A stretch of DNA of 64,000 nt from Rhyacophila brunnea (lineage: Eukaryota > Arthropoda > Insecta > Trichoptera > Rhyacophilidae), in NCBI GenBank assembly GCA_022495005.1, contig JAGYXB010000176.1, positions 124,001-188,000 on the forward strand, read 5' to 3'. Shown here in pieces: positions 33,886-45,000 of the stretch (positions are counted from its first letter, which is position 1; each line of letters opens with the position of its first letter). The notes under the pieces were generated by a model, which ran no database searches, was not told the origin of the DNA, and worked only from the letters and a program-made list of their open reading frames with translations. The position numbers and the translations under genes were made by a program.

Positions 33886-34010
33886 TGATATAATATCGTG
33901 GGTCCCAGGTTCGAAGCCAGAGTAAGTATGGACATAATATGTTGAGCAAGTGGCTAACATTCAGTTTTCGTAAAAACAAAAATCTATTATTACAAACTCG
34001 CACATGGTTA
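33886..34010 (+). repeat. tRNA-derived SINE, copy 1 (partial)
   Basis: ATCGTGGGTCCCAGGTTCGA (box B region) is followed by AAGTATGGACATAATATGTT, GAGCAAGTGGCTAACAT and CGTAAAAACAAAAATCT, all shared with the other SINE copies. The head is weak and the 3' end is missing. Confidence 0.65.
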
Positions 34011-35515
34011 AAAGAATACTACAGTTTATTTGATTCTTACACAATAACTCTGATAATATATTATGTCAGTGTATTCTTAATTGAAGAGGTTATCGCAAGA
34101 CAATGATATGCCACATAATTATGAATTCGTTAATTCTGAATAAGACCAATACACTCATGTTTTACTTAAGACACTTTAAAAAAAATACACATAATTAATA
34201 TGTCTCAATAATTATGATCAATATTAAGTTCTTACAAATTAAAATTTTGCTATAAAAATAGTTATAACAATAATATGATATGCCATGCCAGTTAAAATTG
34301 ATATCGATCAGTCATCCACGCCTTTTGCTCCAAACAGAATTATTATATGTGAGATATATCAAACATTTTAATGAGGATAGTAATTTTTCCTGTTACAATA
34401 GTGAACGAACAAGAATATTAAATTGCTCAGATCTCCAAACTATGTTTCTGTGCCATATCCATTGTCTTGTAATAACTGCTTCAATTGTGCGATTCTTTAT
34501 AATATTTACAAGGAATTCCCGTTGGCCGTTCATTGAATATCATAATATAAATAAATTGGTATTTTCGTCTCTGTTCTGGCAGAACACACTAACTGAAGAA
34601 TACTAGTTTTGAGTAATTTGACTTTAAAGTTGTTATAATGTTTGAAATGGTCTATCATGTGAGTTTATTAAGAAATCGTAAAAAGGATGACTTTAAAATA
34701 AAGACTGTTTATGTATTAAGAAGGTTTTCAGACGGTAAAGTTTGAAATAAAGAACATTTTGGTATAACTAACTCAATATGTCATTTTTTCGAATTAGTGT
34801 CTTTTGCCAGAACAGTGACGTTATCTACCTACTTAAAAAGTTACATTATTTATAAATAGAATCTAATAATATTATTTGTTATATATGAAAACGTGAATAA
34901 TATAATGTACACACGAGAATATTATTAAATCTGACTTTAGTTATTCGTTCCGCGAGCTCTTTCATTTGCATCAGTAAAACTGCAGAGTAAAAATGGTTTT
35001 ATGCGAGCGTGGAAATGCGCGGGAGAAATGCACTTAGCACCAAAACAAAACCCGCAAACAAATAAACATATCTTAAATGAAATTGCAGGTTTTGTATTAT
35101 TTGCGGCTGTGAATGCCAATTATTATACTAACTTTACCACTCGAGGTGAAAACTTTCCTGCTTATTACGGTGTTAAAACGTGAACTTTACAGTTATGTAG
35201 CACCTATGCAGAATATTCTATTATTAATTTGACCATTATTTTTTATTCTTAAGCTTTAATGAATCTCATATACTTAGGTATGTAAAAATATAAAAAAATA
35301 TCATTAGGTATACAGATACATAGCGTCGGGGTCACCAAACCGAGGAGATGTTAGTGGTGGCTCGTCTTTTGATCCAAGCAATACTGAATGGTTGGTCCGA
35401 GTATGATCCCAATCTTATCCTTAAACTCACAAAAATTTACTACAAATACCATCCTTATTATTACTGTCATCCAGGCACTTAACAATCATGTGTCATCAGT
35501 AACTTACCAACTAGT
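34011..35515. other. Intergenic sequence
   Basis: Frames at 34280-34606 and two opposed 60-codon frames at 34937-35183 are not recognised. Confidence 0.4.
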
Positions 35516-35800
35516 ATGTCAACAAAAGCAAGTGAAGAATTCATTGATTTATCAGAAGATACGTCACTGAAAAATAGTTTCAATCGTAAACAGTTAACGA
35601 AATTCTGGCTCTCAGTTGCTGATAAAATTATCCTTGCCTGTTCGATGAAGCTATGAAAATCTTCCTCCTCTTTACTACCTCATATCTATGTGAGGTCGGA
35701 TTTTCGGCTATGGTTAACATTAAAACTAAATACCGAAATAAATTGGATATTTATCAAACTCACTGCGATTAAAAGTAACTAAAGTTGAAGTTGATGCTAA
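35516..35800 (+). pseudogene. hAT transposase C-terminal remnant (ZBED5/FAM200-like)
   Basis: One frame gives EEFIDLSEDTSLKNSFNRKQ then LTKFWLSV. After a frameshift a second gives KIFLLFTTSYLCEVGFSAMV and NIKTKYRNKLDIY. This is the dimerisation end typical of hAT transposases of the ZBED5/FAM200 type. About 340 bp downstream lies an inverted terminus, TTTGGGAACCACTG, ending at 36144, which suits the same element. The left end was not found. Several stops show it is dead. Confidence 0.65.
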
Positions 35801-36109
35801 AACTGTAATGAAGAAAAATAAAAAACAAATACATCCTTCCCATTGAAATAACTTTGTAAAAAAACCTTGCAGATGTAGGTATTTCAGTAATATTTTTTTT
35901 ATTTAAGTTGTGTTTCTTATTTCAACAGTCTTTCATTCATATTGGTAACACTTATAAAAAATATTTTTTTTATTTAAATTAGAACAAATATGACAGCATT
36001 AGGTAGTTCCACGACTCGCCACTAGGGAATCTGAGCATTAACAATATTTATACCCTCTTTTCTCTAAGACAGCTAAGAGGTGGGTCCCAAGATTGGAAAT
36101 TTTTGTTAG

Positions 36110-36152
36110 ATGGGTCGGGGCCCAGTCAACTTTGGGAACCACTGGTCTAGCT
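36110..36152 (+). repeat. hAT right terminus plus duplication half
   Basis: CAACTTTGGGAACCACTG ends at 36144 and is followed by GTCTAGCT (36145-36152), the expected 8-bp duplication half. Its complement CAGTGGTTCCCAAAG is a standard hAT end. The matching left copy was not located. Confidence 0.5.
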
Positions 36153-36266
36153 AGACTTTAGAGTCTAGACCAGGGTTTCCCACACCTTTTTTAATGGAAC
36201 ACTTATTTTTTAGATTGATTCCTACCAGTTAAAATTAAAAAAAAATGTTATTATTAAATTATTTAT

Positions 36267-36530
36267 TTAGCAATTACATATTTTTAAATATACAACTATA
36301 ATATACACATAAAAATTAGAATAAATAAAGCACTTAGGTAATGACTTTGATAATTTTGAGTCCTTGAATTGCATAATATCTTCTTGGCACAATATTGGTA
36401 AGTTGCATTCTAATATCTGGAGTGGTGTCGAGCCTGTTCCTGCACTTTGACTTCGTTGCAGCATAAATAGAAAATCTTGTTTCGGATAAATAGTTAGTAA
36501 ACTGAATTAAAACAATCATGGTCCCCACAT
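36267..36530 (-). pseudogene. hAT transposase dimerisation-domain remnant
   Basis: A minus-strand frame reads FTNYLSETRFSIYAATKSKC then RNRLDTTPDIRMQL, the classic Y-L-C-E-x-G-F-S...K-x-R-N-R-L pattern of hAT C-termini, although the Cys and Gly are replaced here. All catalytic parts are missing, so hAT-C is a deletion derivative. The same remnant is on the + strand at 58.02-58.15 kb. Confidence 0.75.
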
Positions 36531-36626
36531 TATGAAGCGGGCCTTGAGGCTAGGATCTTTGGCGGGCCCCCTACCTATCTCTAATGTTAAAAGCAGTGTG
36601 ACACATCACATTAACATTTTTCAAAT

Positions 36627-37932
36627 TACGAGGGTGGGTCAATAAGTCCTTAGAAAAGCCGACAGGTGGCGCGACTAGTACTGTAAACGGTTTGTTTTCA
36701 TGCAGCGGCACTACCGATTCAGTATGTTGCGAAGTTTCAATCAGATTGGTCGGGTTGTTGTGTGTTTCTCGTACATTTAAAAAAAAAATGTGTATATTAT
36801 AGTTGTGGAAAATGGAAAATGGAGAAAATTGAGTTTAGAGCTGTTATTAAACATTTTAATATAAAAGGGTTAACAGCAAAGGAAATAAAAAATGAGTTAG
36901 ATTTAGTTCACGACATATCTGCTCCTTCACTTGCAACTATTTATAACTGGTTAAATGAATTTAAACGTGGTCGTACATCAACAAAGGATGAACCACGCTC
37001 AGGACGTCCTGTAGAGGTGACTACACCAGAAATGATCAAAAAAATCCACGATATGGTGTTAAGTGACCGAAGATTAAAGTTGAGTGAGATAATTGAGGTT
37101 ACAGGGATCTCAAAAGGTAGCGTCATTCTATTTTACATGACAAATTGGGCATGAAAAAAGTTTCTGCAAGATGGGTGCCGCGTTTGCTCACAGTCGACAA
37201 TAAACGCAATAGGGTGGTGGCCTCTAAAGCCCTGTTGTCGCTCATGCAACGCAATCCGGATGAATTTTTTCGTCGCTTTGTGACTGTAGATGAAACATGG
37301 ATACACCACTATACTCCCGAGACGAAAGAACAGTCAAAGCAGTGGATTGCGAAAGGCGAACCATGTCCAAAGAAGGCGAAAACCGTAAAATCAGCTGGTA
37401 AGGTTATGGCTACTGTATTTTGGGATGCACGTAGAATTATTTTCGTTGACTATTTGGAAAAAGAAAAAACAATAACAGGGGATTATTATGCATCTTTATT
37501 GGACCAGCTAAAAAACAAAATTGAAGAAAAACGGCCTTATTTAAACAGGAAAAAAATCCTCTTTCATCAGGACAATGCCCGTGTTCACACATGTTTACGA
37601 TCAATGGCTAAAATTGAAGAATTGAAGTTCGAATTGGTCGACCACCCACCGTATTCGCCAGATTTAGCCCCCAGTGACTTTTCCTTTTCCCAAACTTAAA
37701 AAAATGGCTAAGTGGACAACGTTTTTTTTCAAATGAAGAAGTCATCGATCGGACAAATGCTTATTTTGAGGACCTTCCGAAAACTAATTTTTCTGACGGT
37801 TTAAAAAAAATTGAGAAACGTCTAACCAAGTGTATTGAGCTCCGAGGAGAGTATGTTGAGAAATAAAAAAAAAATACAAAAATAAAAACTGTTTTAATGC
37901 TTTTTCTAAGGAATTATTGACCCACCCTCGTG
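36627..37932 (+). mobile_element. mariner element, complete, 1302 bp
   Basis: The body 36629-37930 starts CGAGGGTGGGTCAATAAGTC and ends with an inverted copy whose complement is CGAGGGTGGGTCAATAATTC. It is preceded by TA (36627-36628) and followed by TG, a decayed TA. The related hAT copy at 57.4-58.3 kb shows the uninterrupted site. Length and termini are typical of mariner. Confidence 0.93.
36819..37866 (+). pseudogene. mariner transposase (DD34D), two frameshifts
   Basis: The transposase binds the inverted repeats through an N-terminal helix-turn-helix region and cuts DNA with a DDD catalytic domain. The likely start is the ATG at 36819. The N-terminal region includes FKRGRTSTKDEPRSGRP, and a GMKKVSARWVPRLLT linker is typical of mariner. 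Catalytic residues are visible: VDETWIHHY (D at about 37289), FHQDNARVH (D at 37571) and SDF (D at 37676), 34 residues after the second. One base is missing at about 37122 and another at about 37687, each moving the frame. The C-terminal stop is at 37864-37866. Otherwise all blocks are intact, so this is a recently inactivated copy. Confidence 0.92.
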
Positions 37933-38536
37933 TGTTAAAGCTCAGATTAAGGGCTCTTATTTAGTGTATTATTTTTTTTTCTATTTTAATACATCTATTT
38001 TCATCATGGAGTTGTCGAGTATCAATACGCAATAATCAAAAATTACATCGTTTAATTATATATTTTAAAATTAACAAATGTTAATAGTCATGAAGTATAA
38101 TAGCGCCGCAGGCGACTTTTTTAAAACTATTAAAGCAAATTTGTGATTTGTGTTTATCTTACTTATCTGATCAACCCGCCACGCCGGACCCACCCAGAGC
38201 CCGTGCTCCCAGGCTAAAGCCCTGTCAGCCCCCCCTCTTGTGGGTGCCATGAAAATAATAATAGCTTGCTTTGAAAAATTGGGGTACTCTTCTGACAAAC
38301 TCGCCCAGAAATCATTTAAAGGCTGATCTTCAAATCAGAGTCACTAATTAAAGTATAAGCCTACTGGTTTAACTGTTACGGAAAAGGGATTCCGAACCCA
38401 GGAATCGTCATTACTCGTTTTCAAAAAATATTGCAAAAGTGTATAAAACCTTTCCAAATTGTCGCGAAACACCTATTCAGGTTCTGTGGAACACTGGTGT
38501 TCCGCGGAACATAATTTGGGAAACCCTGGCCTAGAC

Positions 38537-39356
38537 AGTGGTCTAGTATCCGTGCAGCTATGATGGTGGAGAGGTCTTATATGGGGCAGTATACATAGGG
38601 GAATACAGTCATTTCCTAGAGGCGGCCAAGATGAACATTGGTATGTAGTGACAATTATAATTGAAGACAGGTATTCATTCAACAATAATTGTATTACAAA
38701 ATAATAATAATAAAAACAGTTTCTGTTATAAAATTTTACATAAAATAATATTTCTTTAACTCCAAAAGAAATAAGTATCAATTTTTTTATTAAAGTGAAA
38801 ACGAAATGGATTATTTCACACTTTTAATCAGATTATCCAATCAAATCGAGCAAAAAGAGAAATTGAGCAATTAACTTTTAACAAATCCTTCATTCCGATT
38901 GATGAAATATGTCCATTAAAAATCCCTCGGAGGGGAAAAATTCCCTGAAAAGTTATTAAGAACTTTATTGATTTCCTTCGCGCGTCGAAAACTCGAGTTG
39001 TGTTATTTAATTGGACGTCTGTGACCAGAAATAGGGTTGTCAGACTCAAGTGGATGCATCCGTAAAAACAAAAAAAATTGCCTAAACGTCTCAATCAAAA
39101 GATTAAAATATATTGTATTTCTGTTGTACTTAATCAAAGTTCAAAATTTAATAATTGAAATTGGAAATTGTACCTACTATAGCATACAATATAAAAAGAA
39201 GAAAAAACACTTCGTTGACAATAAATAATAAATTATAAATGTGAGAAAACAAAATTATAACAATATAATAAATATGTCACAGTGGGACCGGACTTCGGTT
39301 CACCATGGTGTATGGCTGAAACTCCTCCGGAGCATATTATGCTACATGACTACTAA
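38537..39356. other. Intergenic sequence
   Basis: Minus frames at 38473-38781 and 38828-39094 are not recognised; the first overlaps the hAT end. Nothing else is seen. Confidence 0.4.
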
Positions 39357-39852
39357 ATAATTACAAGATAAAAAGAACTTTTTAAATACCACGTTTTTAA
39401 ATTATCTATTGAATCATATAAACTTGACAATACTATGTATTAATAATTTCGGACAAATAAGGCAATTGTCAACAAATCATTTATTTGCTATTTTGCAACA
39501 AACAAACAAATATATAATACTGAAATGTCATTTTGATTTCCATAGTAATGCACGTATATATTAATAATTTTGTTGCTAGGACCACCCCCTTAGCAACCAA
39601 TAATAGTGGATTGGATTACGGATTTCTTCCATAATAACTTTTCATACAAAACAGAATTAACTGAAAATGAATTCAATTCTACTTAAAGATGGCTAAAAGT
39701 ATTAAAAGAATGCGTAGGCATCGTGTTTTGATATATTCTAAAAGTTTCAAATGTCTAGCTAGTCGGGAAGTTAGTTAAAAATTGATTGCAAGATTTGTGC
39801 TGGATAAACAACCACCGGACAAACAAGAATACGAGCTAAGAAAAACGTGGTA
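39357..39852 (+). repeat. MITE-A copy 4
   Basis: Full-length copy, from ATTACAAGATAAAAAGAACT to GAGCTAAGAAAAACGTGGTA. The subterminal TACCACGTTTTT and terminal AAAAACGTGGTA are inverted repeats. Confidence 0.8.
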
Positions 39853-40061
39853 AAATAATGTTCCACGGTGTGAATTTGACACCACACGCAAAGTGAGGAG
39901 TCTTTCAAGCATCACTTATTCATACATCATTTAAGTATATCTGGAATAACCGTACTGAATTCAGTTCAGATTTATGCTAAATTCTAAAGTCTAGAGCCAG
40001 GGAGGCCATCCAAGAGATCTATAAATAAAAGGTAGTTCACGTCCAATGCTAGTGAGTCACG

Positions 40062-40298
40062 TCACCAGGCATCTTCCTGCTCACTCTCAATCTGAAGAAG
40101 CTTCTCCTGCAAACTTGAGTATCTTTCTGAAATGATTTCAGCACCAATAGAACCATGTCCGGAAACTTGTACGTATGCCGTATCACACTTTACCGTAATG
40201 TTGTAGGTATCGGACATATATGACCGTATAAATCTATTCACTGCGTCCAACGCAACTGGTGCGTTGCCCATCAGGTGGTTATTATATATAATTAGCAT
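40062..40298 (-). CDS. Unrecognised 78-codon open frame
   Basis: A minus-strand frame from ATG (40298) to TGA encodes a protein-like sequence with NAPVALDAVNRFIRSYMSDT, VKCDTAYVQVSGHGSIGAEI and an acidic, coiled-coil-like end SLQEKLLQIESEQEDAW. Codon usage looks normal and the frame is not low in complexity. I do not recognise the family. The first 20 or so codons lie in a palindrome arm (40242-40312), so the ATG may not be original. It could be a host exon, a retrogene scrap or part of an unknown element. Confidence 0.4.
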   Translation of the reverse strand: MLIIYNNHLMGNAPVALDAVNRFIRSYMSDTYNITVKCDTAYVQVSGHGSIGAEIISERYSSLQEKLLQIESEQEDAW

Positions 40299-40411
40299 GG
40301 TATTTAAATGTGGTGGACCTTTTAATTAATATTTAATTATCACATTTAAATAACATGCTAATTATATCCAATGGTCACCTGATGGGCAACGCACCAGTTG
40401 CGTTGGACGCA
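40242..40411. repeat. ~70-bp inverted duplication with 28-bp spacer
   Basis: The arms 40242-40312 and 40341-40411 are inverted copies of more than 90% identity, including TGCGTTGCCCATCAGGTG and its complement. The right arm repeats, in inverse orientation, the start of the 78-codon frame. A third partial copy of the distal part (CATATTTAAATAACATGCTT) follows at about 40425. Confidence 0.85.
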
Positions 40412-40499
40412 AAATATTAATTACCATATTTAAATAACATGCTTACCTGCATGCCTACTGCCATGCATCTATCGGTTCTTATCGGTTTACACTTTACAG

Positions 40500-40585
40500 G
40501 AAGCCAGCAGCAAACAAATTTGCTGAAAATAACTGATATACTGGATTATTTGTTAGGTTAGGTTAAGTTTGGTTTTCATTCTTGA
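40500..40585 (+). repeat. Fragment of the 15.25 kb palindromic MITE
   Basis: TATACTGGATTATTTGTTAG followed by GTTAGGTTAAG matches the arm-loop junction at 15.31-15.34 kb. Terminal sequence is missing. Confidence 0.55.
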
Positions 40586-40977
40586 ATTCATGACTTTTGC
40601 CAAAACCCGCAATGAAAATTAAATTAATGTTCATATTGAATCTAATAAAATTGGAGACCGTATAGTATACGGCTATCCCTTACCGATAAGAAAGCCCACG
40701 GCGAACTGTACCACCGTGAAATATTTTACGTACAATTTACATATTGTAACCTAATAGAACACGCCATGTTGTACTAACTTTGGATGTATCCAATATCTCA
40801 CGATCAATTTTTTCCATTACTTTCCGAAATATACCTCTGAGATTTAGGTGTTCAGCTATTTGAGAAATCTTGACTAGTTCGTTGCTAAAATTAAGCCTTA
40901 AACTTTCTAGCGAGTATCTTTGAATGTTGCTACAACGGGATGGAGAGTTACTTATAAGAGTCTTTCCAAACCTTATT
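40586..40977. other. Intergenic sequence
   Basis: Nothing recognised. Confidence 0.4.
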
Positions 40978-41740
40978 TATTTATTTATAAAAAAGAGTAT
41001 TACGGCATTACAGCTTTTGGCCAATGCGCCATAATACATAATACATACAAATATATAAAAATATCTTAATTACAAATAACAACTAATATGACAAGAAAGT
41101 GGAAAAGACAGCATGTGTAAATATTAAAGAAATATGATAATATATACAATTATAAATTTATCCTATTTAAAACGTCTACAAACATTATATAATTAATACA
41201 AAACAAATCAAACCTTTATGGTGCCATCAAATAAGCTAATTGCACGATACACAGCATCATGAAACATAACATCTGTCCTGCGACGAGGTATCTTGAAGAC
41301 CGTGGAGCTACGAGTGATATTGGTGGGAACATGAAAATTAATATTTGCCAGTATATGCGGATTGTAAATGAACCCACGAAGAAGTAAAAAGAAATGCTTT
41401 AAAAGAACAATCACTCTTCGGGTAGACAGGGATTGCATTGATAGCATACCCAGAAGAAAACGAGTCGGGAAATTCATTTTATTGTCATTATCATAAGGAA
41501 AGAACCCGTATGTTCTTAAGTAGAGAAATCTAAGAAATCTATTGTGGACTCGATCCAGCTTAATTGTGTGCATGAACCTATTAGGACTCCAAATAATGCT
41601 GGCATATTCAAGAATACTCAACACAAATGATACGTATAATGTACGTAGCACTCGGACGTTTTCGAATGATTTTGAAACCCTCATAACAAAACCAAGCATT
41701 TTGCTAGATCTAGTACTGATGTTAAGAATATGCTGATTTA
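40978..41740 (-). pseudogene. 3' end of a jockey/CR1-like LINE, single open segment
   Basis: The minus frame 41208-41699 encodes the region after the reverse transcriptase. It has LYVSFVLSILEYASIIWSPN, then a D-R-V-H-N-R-F-L-R-F-L block and FLLGMLSMQSLSTRR. This matches insect jockey- or CR1-type LINE C-termini and resembles the remnant at 6.9-7.6 kb. It ends at a stop (41208) with a ~230-bp 3' UTR closing in TTATAAATAAATAAATAA on the minus strand. The 5' part is missing, so the element is dead, although this part of the frame is intact. Confidence 0.75.
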
Positions 41741-41860
41741 TACTATATATATATATACTATATACTGTTTGCTAACTAAAGTATGAAAAGAAATTTTGAA
41801 TATTTAAAGTGTTCTAAACCATTATTTGATGTATATAATATGGTAAAGATATGGAAATAA

Positions 41861-42357
41861 TTACAAGATAAAAAGAACTTTTTATATACCACGTTTTTAA
41901 ATTTTCAGTTGAATCATATAAACTTGACAATTATATGTATTAATAAATACACTTTTTTGTACTTGATAGAAATACTGAATAAATATAAAATACTGAAACG
42001 TCATTTTGACATTTCATATTGATTTCCATAGTAACGCACGTATATAATTATATTAATAATTTAGTTGCCAGGACCCCCTTAGCAACCAATAATAGTATTT
42101 TACTTTTTACGATTTTTTTCCGAAATAACTTTCTATACAAAACAGAATTAACTGAAAATGAATTCAATTCTGCTCAAAGCTGGCTAAAAGTATTAAAAGA
42201 ATGCATTGTCGTCGAGTTCTGATATATTCTAAAAGTTTCAAATGTCTAGCTAGTCGGGAAGTTAGTTAAAAATCTTCAATCGTCTAATACAAATCTTGGA
42301 TAAACAAGAAACACTTTGTACTGGACAAACAAGAATACGAGCTAATAAAAACGTGTT
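41861..42357 (+). repeat. MITE-A copy 5
   Basis: From TTACAAGATAAAAAGAACTT to GAGCTAATAAAAACGTGTTA; full-length with small changes. Confidence 0.8.
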
Positions 42358-42599
42358 AAAATAGCCTGTGAGGACGTATGTTTAACTAATATAACTTCTT
42401 AAAGCATGAAATTTTGGTACCGCGGTCAGTTCAGCAGTGCATTCAGTTCAGTTACATACTTCCATTATTTACTGATATTAATTTAGTGACTATCTAATGT
42501 ATCTACTACGAGTTTTTACACCTTAAATATTCAAAATTTGTTCTCATACTAAACTTGATCCTTTACGTAGTGGGCAATAAGGTTTTTATCTTATTTTAT

Positions 42600-42770
42600 T
42601 GTATTGATTTATTAAATAAACGAAAATTTGTTGTGAGTTTGCATTTACCATTAGTGAGTGTGCAAAGTGCCTAAAGATGCCGAAAGGCAAAACGCAGGTC
42701 GCAAAAAACGACTCAAATAGAACAGTACAAAAGTTAAACCAATGAGAATTAAAATTAAAATTTCATCAAG
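42600..42770 (+). repeat. Repeat F copy 2
   Basis: Contains GTGAGTTTGCATTTACCATT, then a short open stretch starting ATGCCGAAAGGCAAAACGCA (MPKGKTQVAKNDSNRTVQKL) before a stop. The same start motif lies on the minus strand at 51.25 kb. Confidence 0.6.
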
Positions 42771-42958
42771 TACCCTTGGTTGATTTTATTAATTATATAT
42801 TTTATAGTATGAAAGGGCAAACTTCTCATTAATTATTAACTCCTTCGGGATCCCTCCCTCTTTGGAGAGATATTTTATGACTTATACTATACAGCTGCGT
42901 TACTGAAGAAAATTCATTTTATGCAATGTTGTATTACCAATAAAAATGTAAAACATTT
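42771..42958. other. Intergenic sequence
   Basis: Nothing recognised. Confidence 0.4.
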
Positions 42959-43200
42959 TCCGACCATGTCCGATCCTAATAAGATCATATGGGCCTCCTC
43001 ATAGTGGAGGTTTGTTTTAACAGATTTTGTTTTTACGAGAAATGGATGTCAACCACTTGCTCAAACTATTAGGTCCATACTCTGGACTCATGCACAAATT
43101 GAAAAACAATATATTGTGTACTTGCCAGACCCAGGCTTCGAACATGGACCCCACGACGCTATAGGCCGACGAAAAAGTCGCGCGACCATCATGGGGTATA
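42959..43200 (-). repeat. tRNA-derived SINE, copy 2 (near full length)
   Basis: On the minus strand the head has GATGGTCGCGCGACTTTTTC (degenerate box A region) and GTTCGAAGCCTGG (box B). Then come GAGTATGGACCTAATAG, GTTGACATCCATTTCTCGTA and the 3' end GATCGGACATGGTCGG. Length is about 240 bp. Pol III-type internal promoter. Confidence 0.8.
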
Positions 43201-44239
43201 AATAGAGATACTGTAGAAAATATACCAATATATGCCGATAATTCATCATCAGGATCTCATCTGCTTTTTTTAAAATCTGGATAAGAATAGTAGGTAGGTA
43301 ACCATATTTTATATATATATTACTAAAATATTAAGTTGGTTTATAAATGGTGCCAGATTCTCTTCATATTTTCGAGTAAATTGTCATACAAATATTAGCT
43401 TCGAATCGGATATGCAAGGATAATAAAATAATTAGATGTTCATTTATTGCTTATAATAAAAAAAAACGAATACAGTGACCCTATCAAAAAGCCTATTAAT
43501 TGTTTGACGAACTTTATACAGCCTCTCAGCAAAACTTTGGCGAGTGTCTACGGAGAGCTTTCGTTAGAACATGAGCTTTTTTGTTATAGCGCCGACAGAG
43601 CTTTGGTCTGCAGTCACTAGGGGTCAGATTGGTGACGTATTAACGTTATTAACAACCTTTGAAGCTTTTAGATAAGAATCATCAACATTTTAAATCACAT
43701 TATGTGTTACACCAACTCGGATAATATATATTGTTTCATGATGCCATTTACCAGATTAATTGGTCAACAGGCTGTATTAATCATCAAGTTTCTTGTATAT
43801 TAACAGATTAAATAAAATAAATTAAGGATTTTTAATTTAAACCTGCTACGAAGTAATATGATTATAAGGATTTAACCTTATTAGTAGCATCAATGTTTAA
43901 AAAAAAATCAGAATTATTGATGTTGCACACTGATATCTCCGAAACCTTGATTTTAATTTCCAAGTAAATATGGATAACCATTCGTAAAAACGTTCCAATT
44001 TTTTATTTTAAATTTAGTTGTAAAAAGTTCAAACGTTATGGAGGACATTCACATTGAAAAAATAATTATAATCAATATTTACAAACGTAGATACTGATTT
44101 CAAAGTTGGTTACTTCCATTTTTATTTTTTTTCTTGGTTCTGAGTCCCATGTGCTTTTACGTTGTATCTATATATTCATATACTATAACACCCAGCATCT
44201 TTTTTTGTAAAATAGTATTTAATTGGAGGTATTTAATCG
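43201..44239. other. Intergenic sequence
   Basis: Nothing recognised. The short frame at 44134-44328 partly overlaps the LINE relic. Confidence 0.4.
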
Positions 44240-44590
44240 GAAGTAAGTCAGTCTCCAGTGTTCGCGCAGAGGGCAAGCACAAGGTCACGCTACTACCATC
44301 ATCAAGTATCACGCCTCCCGCTATGTGAGACCTGCAGCGCGTAGATCGCATTTGTAGCACCGCTGCTGGATAAAGCAGCATCGGCCATGTCCTAATTACT
44401 TCAATCAACGAGGGGTGCCTTGTCCGGTCATGAACTCGAGTGTTTGTAATGCATTCGTACCAATGTACCCATGCTCAAAAGCCTATACCTTTGTAAGATG
44501 TCATATCTCACAGCCATACAAGAGCGCAGGTAGCATGCACGCGTTTAACAAACGACATTATTTGTTCCTCACACAATACAGCCTTGACAA
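44240..44590 (-). pseudogene. Decayed RTE-like LINE fragment
   Basis: The minus strand matches nucleotides of the LINE at 1.2-3.4 kb, out of original continuity. GTCGTTTGTTAAACGCGTGC, CTCTTGTATGGCTGTGAGA and GGTACATTGGTACGA correspond to about 2945-3085. TGCTACAAATGCGATCTACG and GACCTTGTGCTTGCCCTCTG correspond to about 3275-3372. Internal sequence is deleted and no frame is open throughout. Confidence 0.75.
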
Positions 44591-45000
44591 ATTAATACTG
44601 CCGTCTACGCTTTTTCTCCCTTCACCCCATTTTTTCACCCAATACAGCATATACTCGCGCCAACTTCGACAACTTATTGTCTCTGAGGTCCGCTTTATCC
44701 CCCCCCGTGTCCCTGTACAATTTTGGATAGGGACCATTTTTGGACCGCGGGCCCAACTTGACCTCCCCTGACCGGAAGTCAAGGGACCCCATCTGGACCC
44801 CGACCCCTGACTTGGGCACCCCTGATAGCCAAGTAGGTATCCACTTTGTATACATAACTACTGCTTCGCTTCGGCCACCCCCGACAAAGTGTTAAAACAC
44901 TATCTAAACGTCAAGCTACCGGCCGTGTGACGGACAACCAAATCCAATATAAACTCCACTCGTCTTCTCTCTCCCTGCCTACACACCATCACGCGACTGC

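Larger units (their letters stand above)
36163..38536 (-). mobile_element. hAT element (hAT-C copy 1) carrying a nested mariner
   Basis: The body 36171-38528 starts CAGGGTTTCCCACACC and ends AATTTGGGAAACCCTG. It is flanked by GTCTAGAC (36163-36170) and GCCTAGAC (38529-38536), 7 of 8 matching. Without the 1302-bp mariner the element is about 1056 bp. It aligns in inverse orientation with the copy at 57.37-58.32 kb, which lacks the mariner. Confidence 0.9.

Noticed and set aside
31057..35183. Shared LNEIAGFV string in frames at 31.1 and 35.0 kb
   Set aside because: Only eight residues match, the frames differ in every other way and no nucleotide repeat extends beyond it; treated as chance.
38071..38298. 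75-codon minus frame, similar in part to a 73-codon frame at 57429-57650
   Set aside because: The apparent conservation is the repeated hAT-C DNA segment read in corresponding frames, not a gene.
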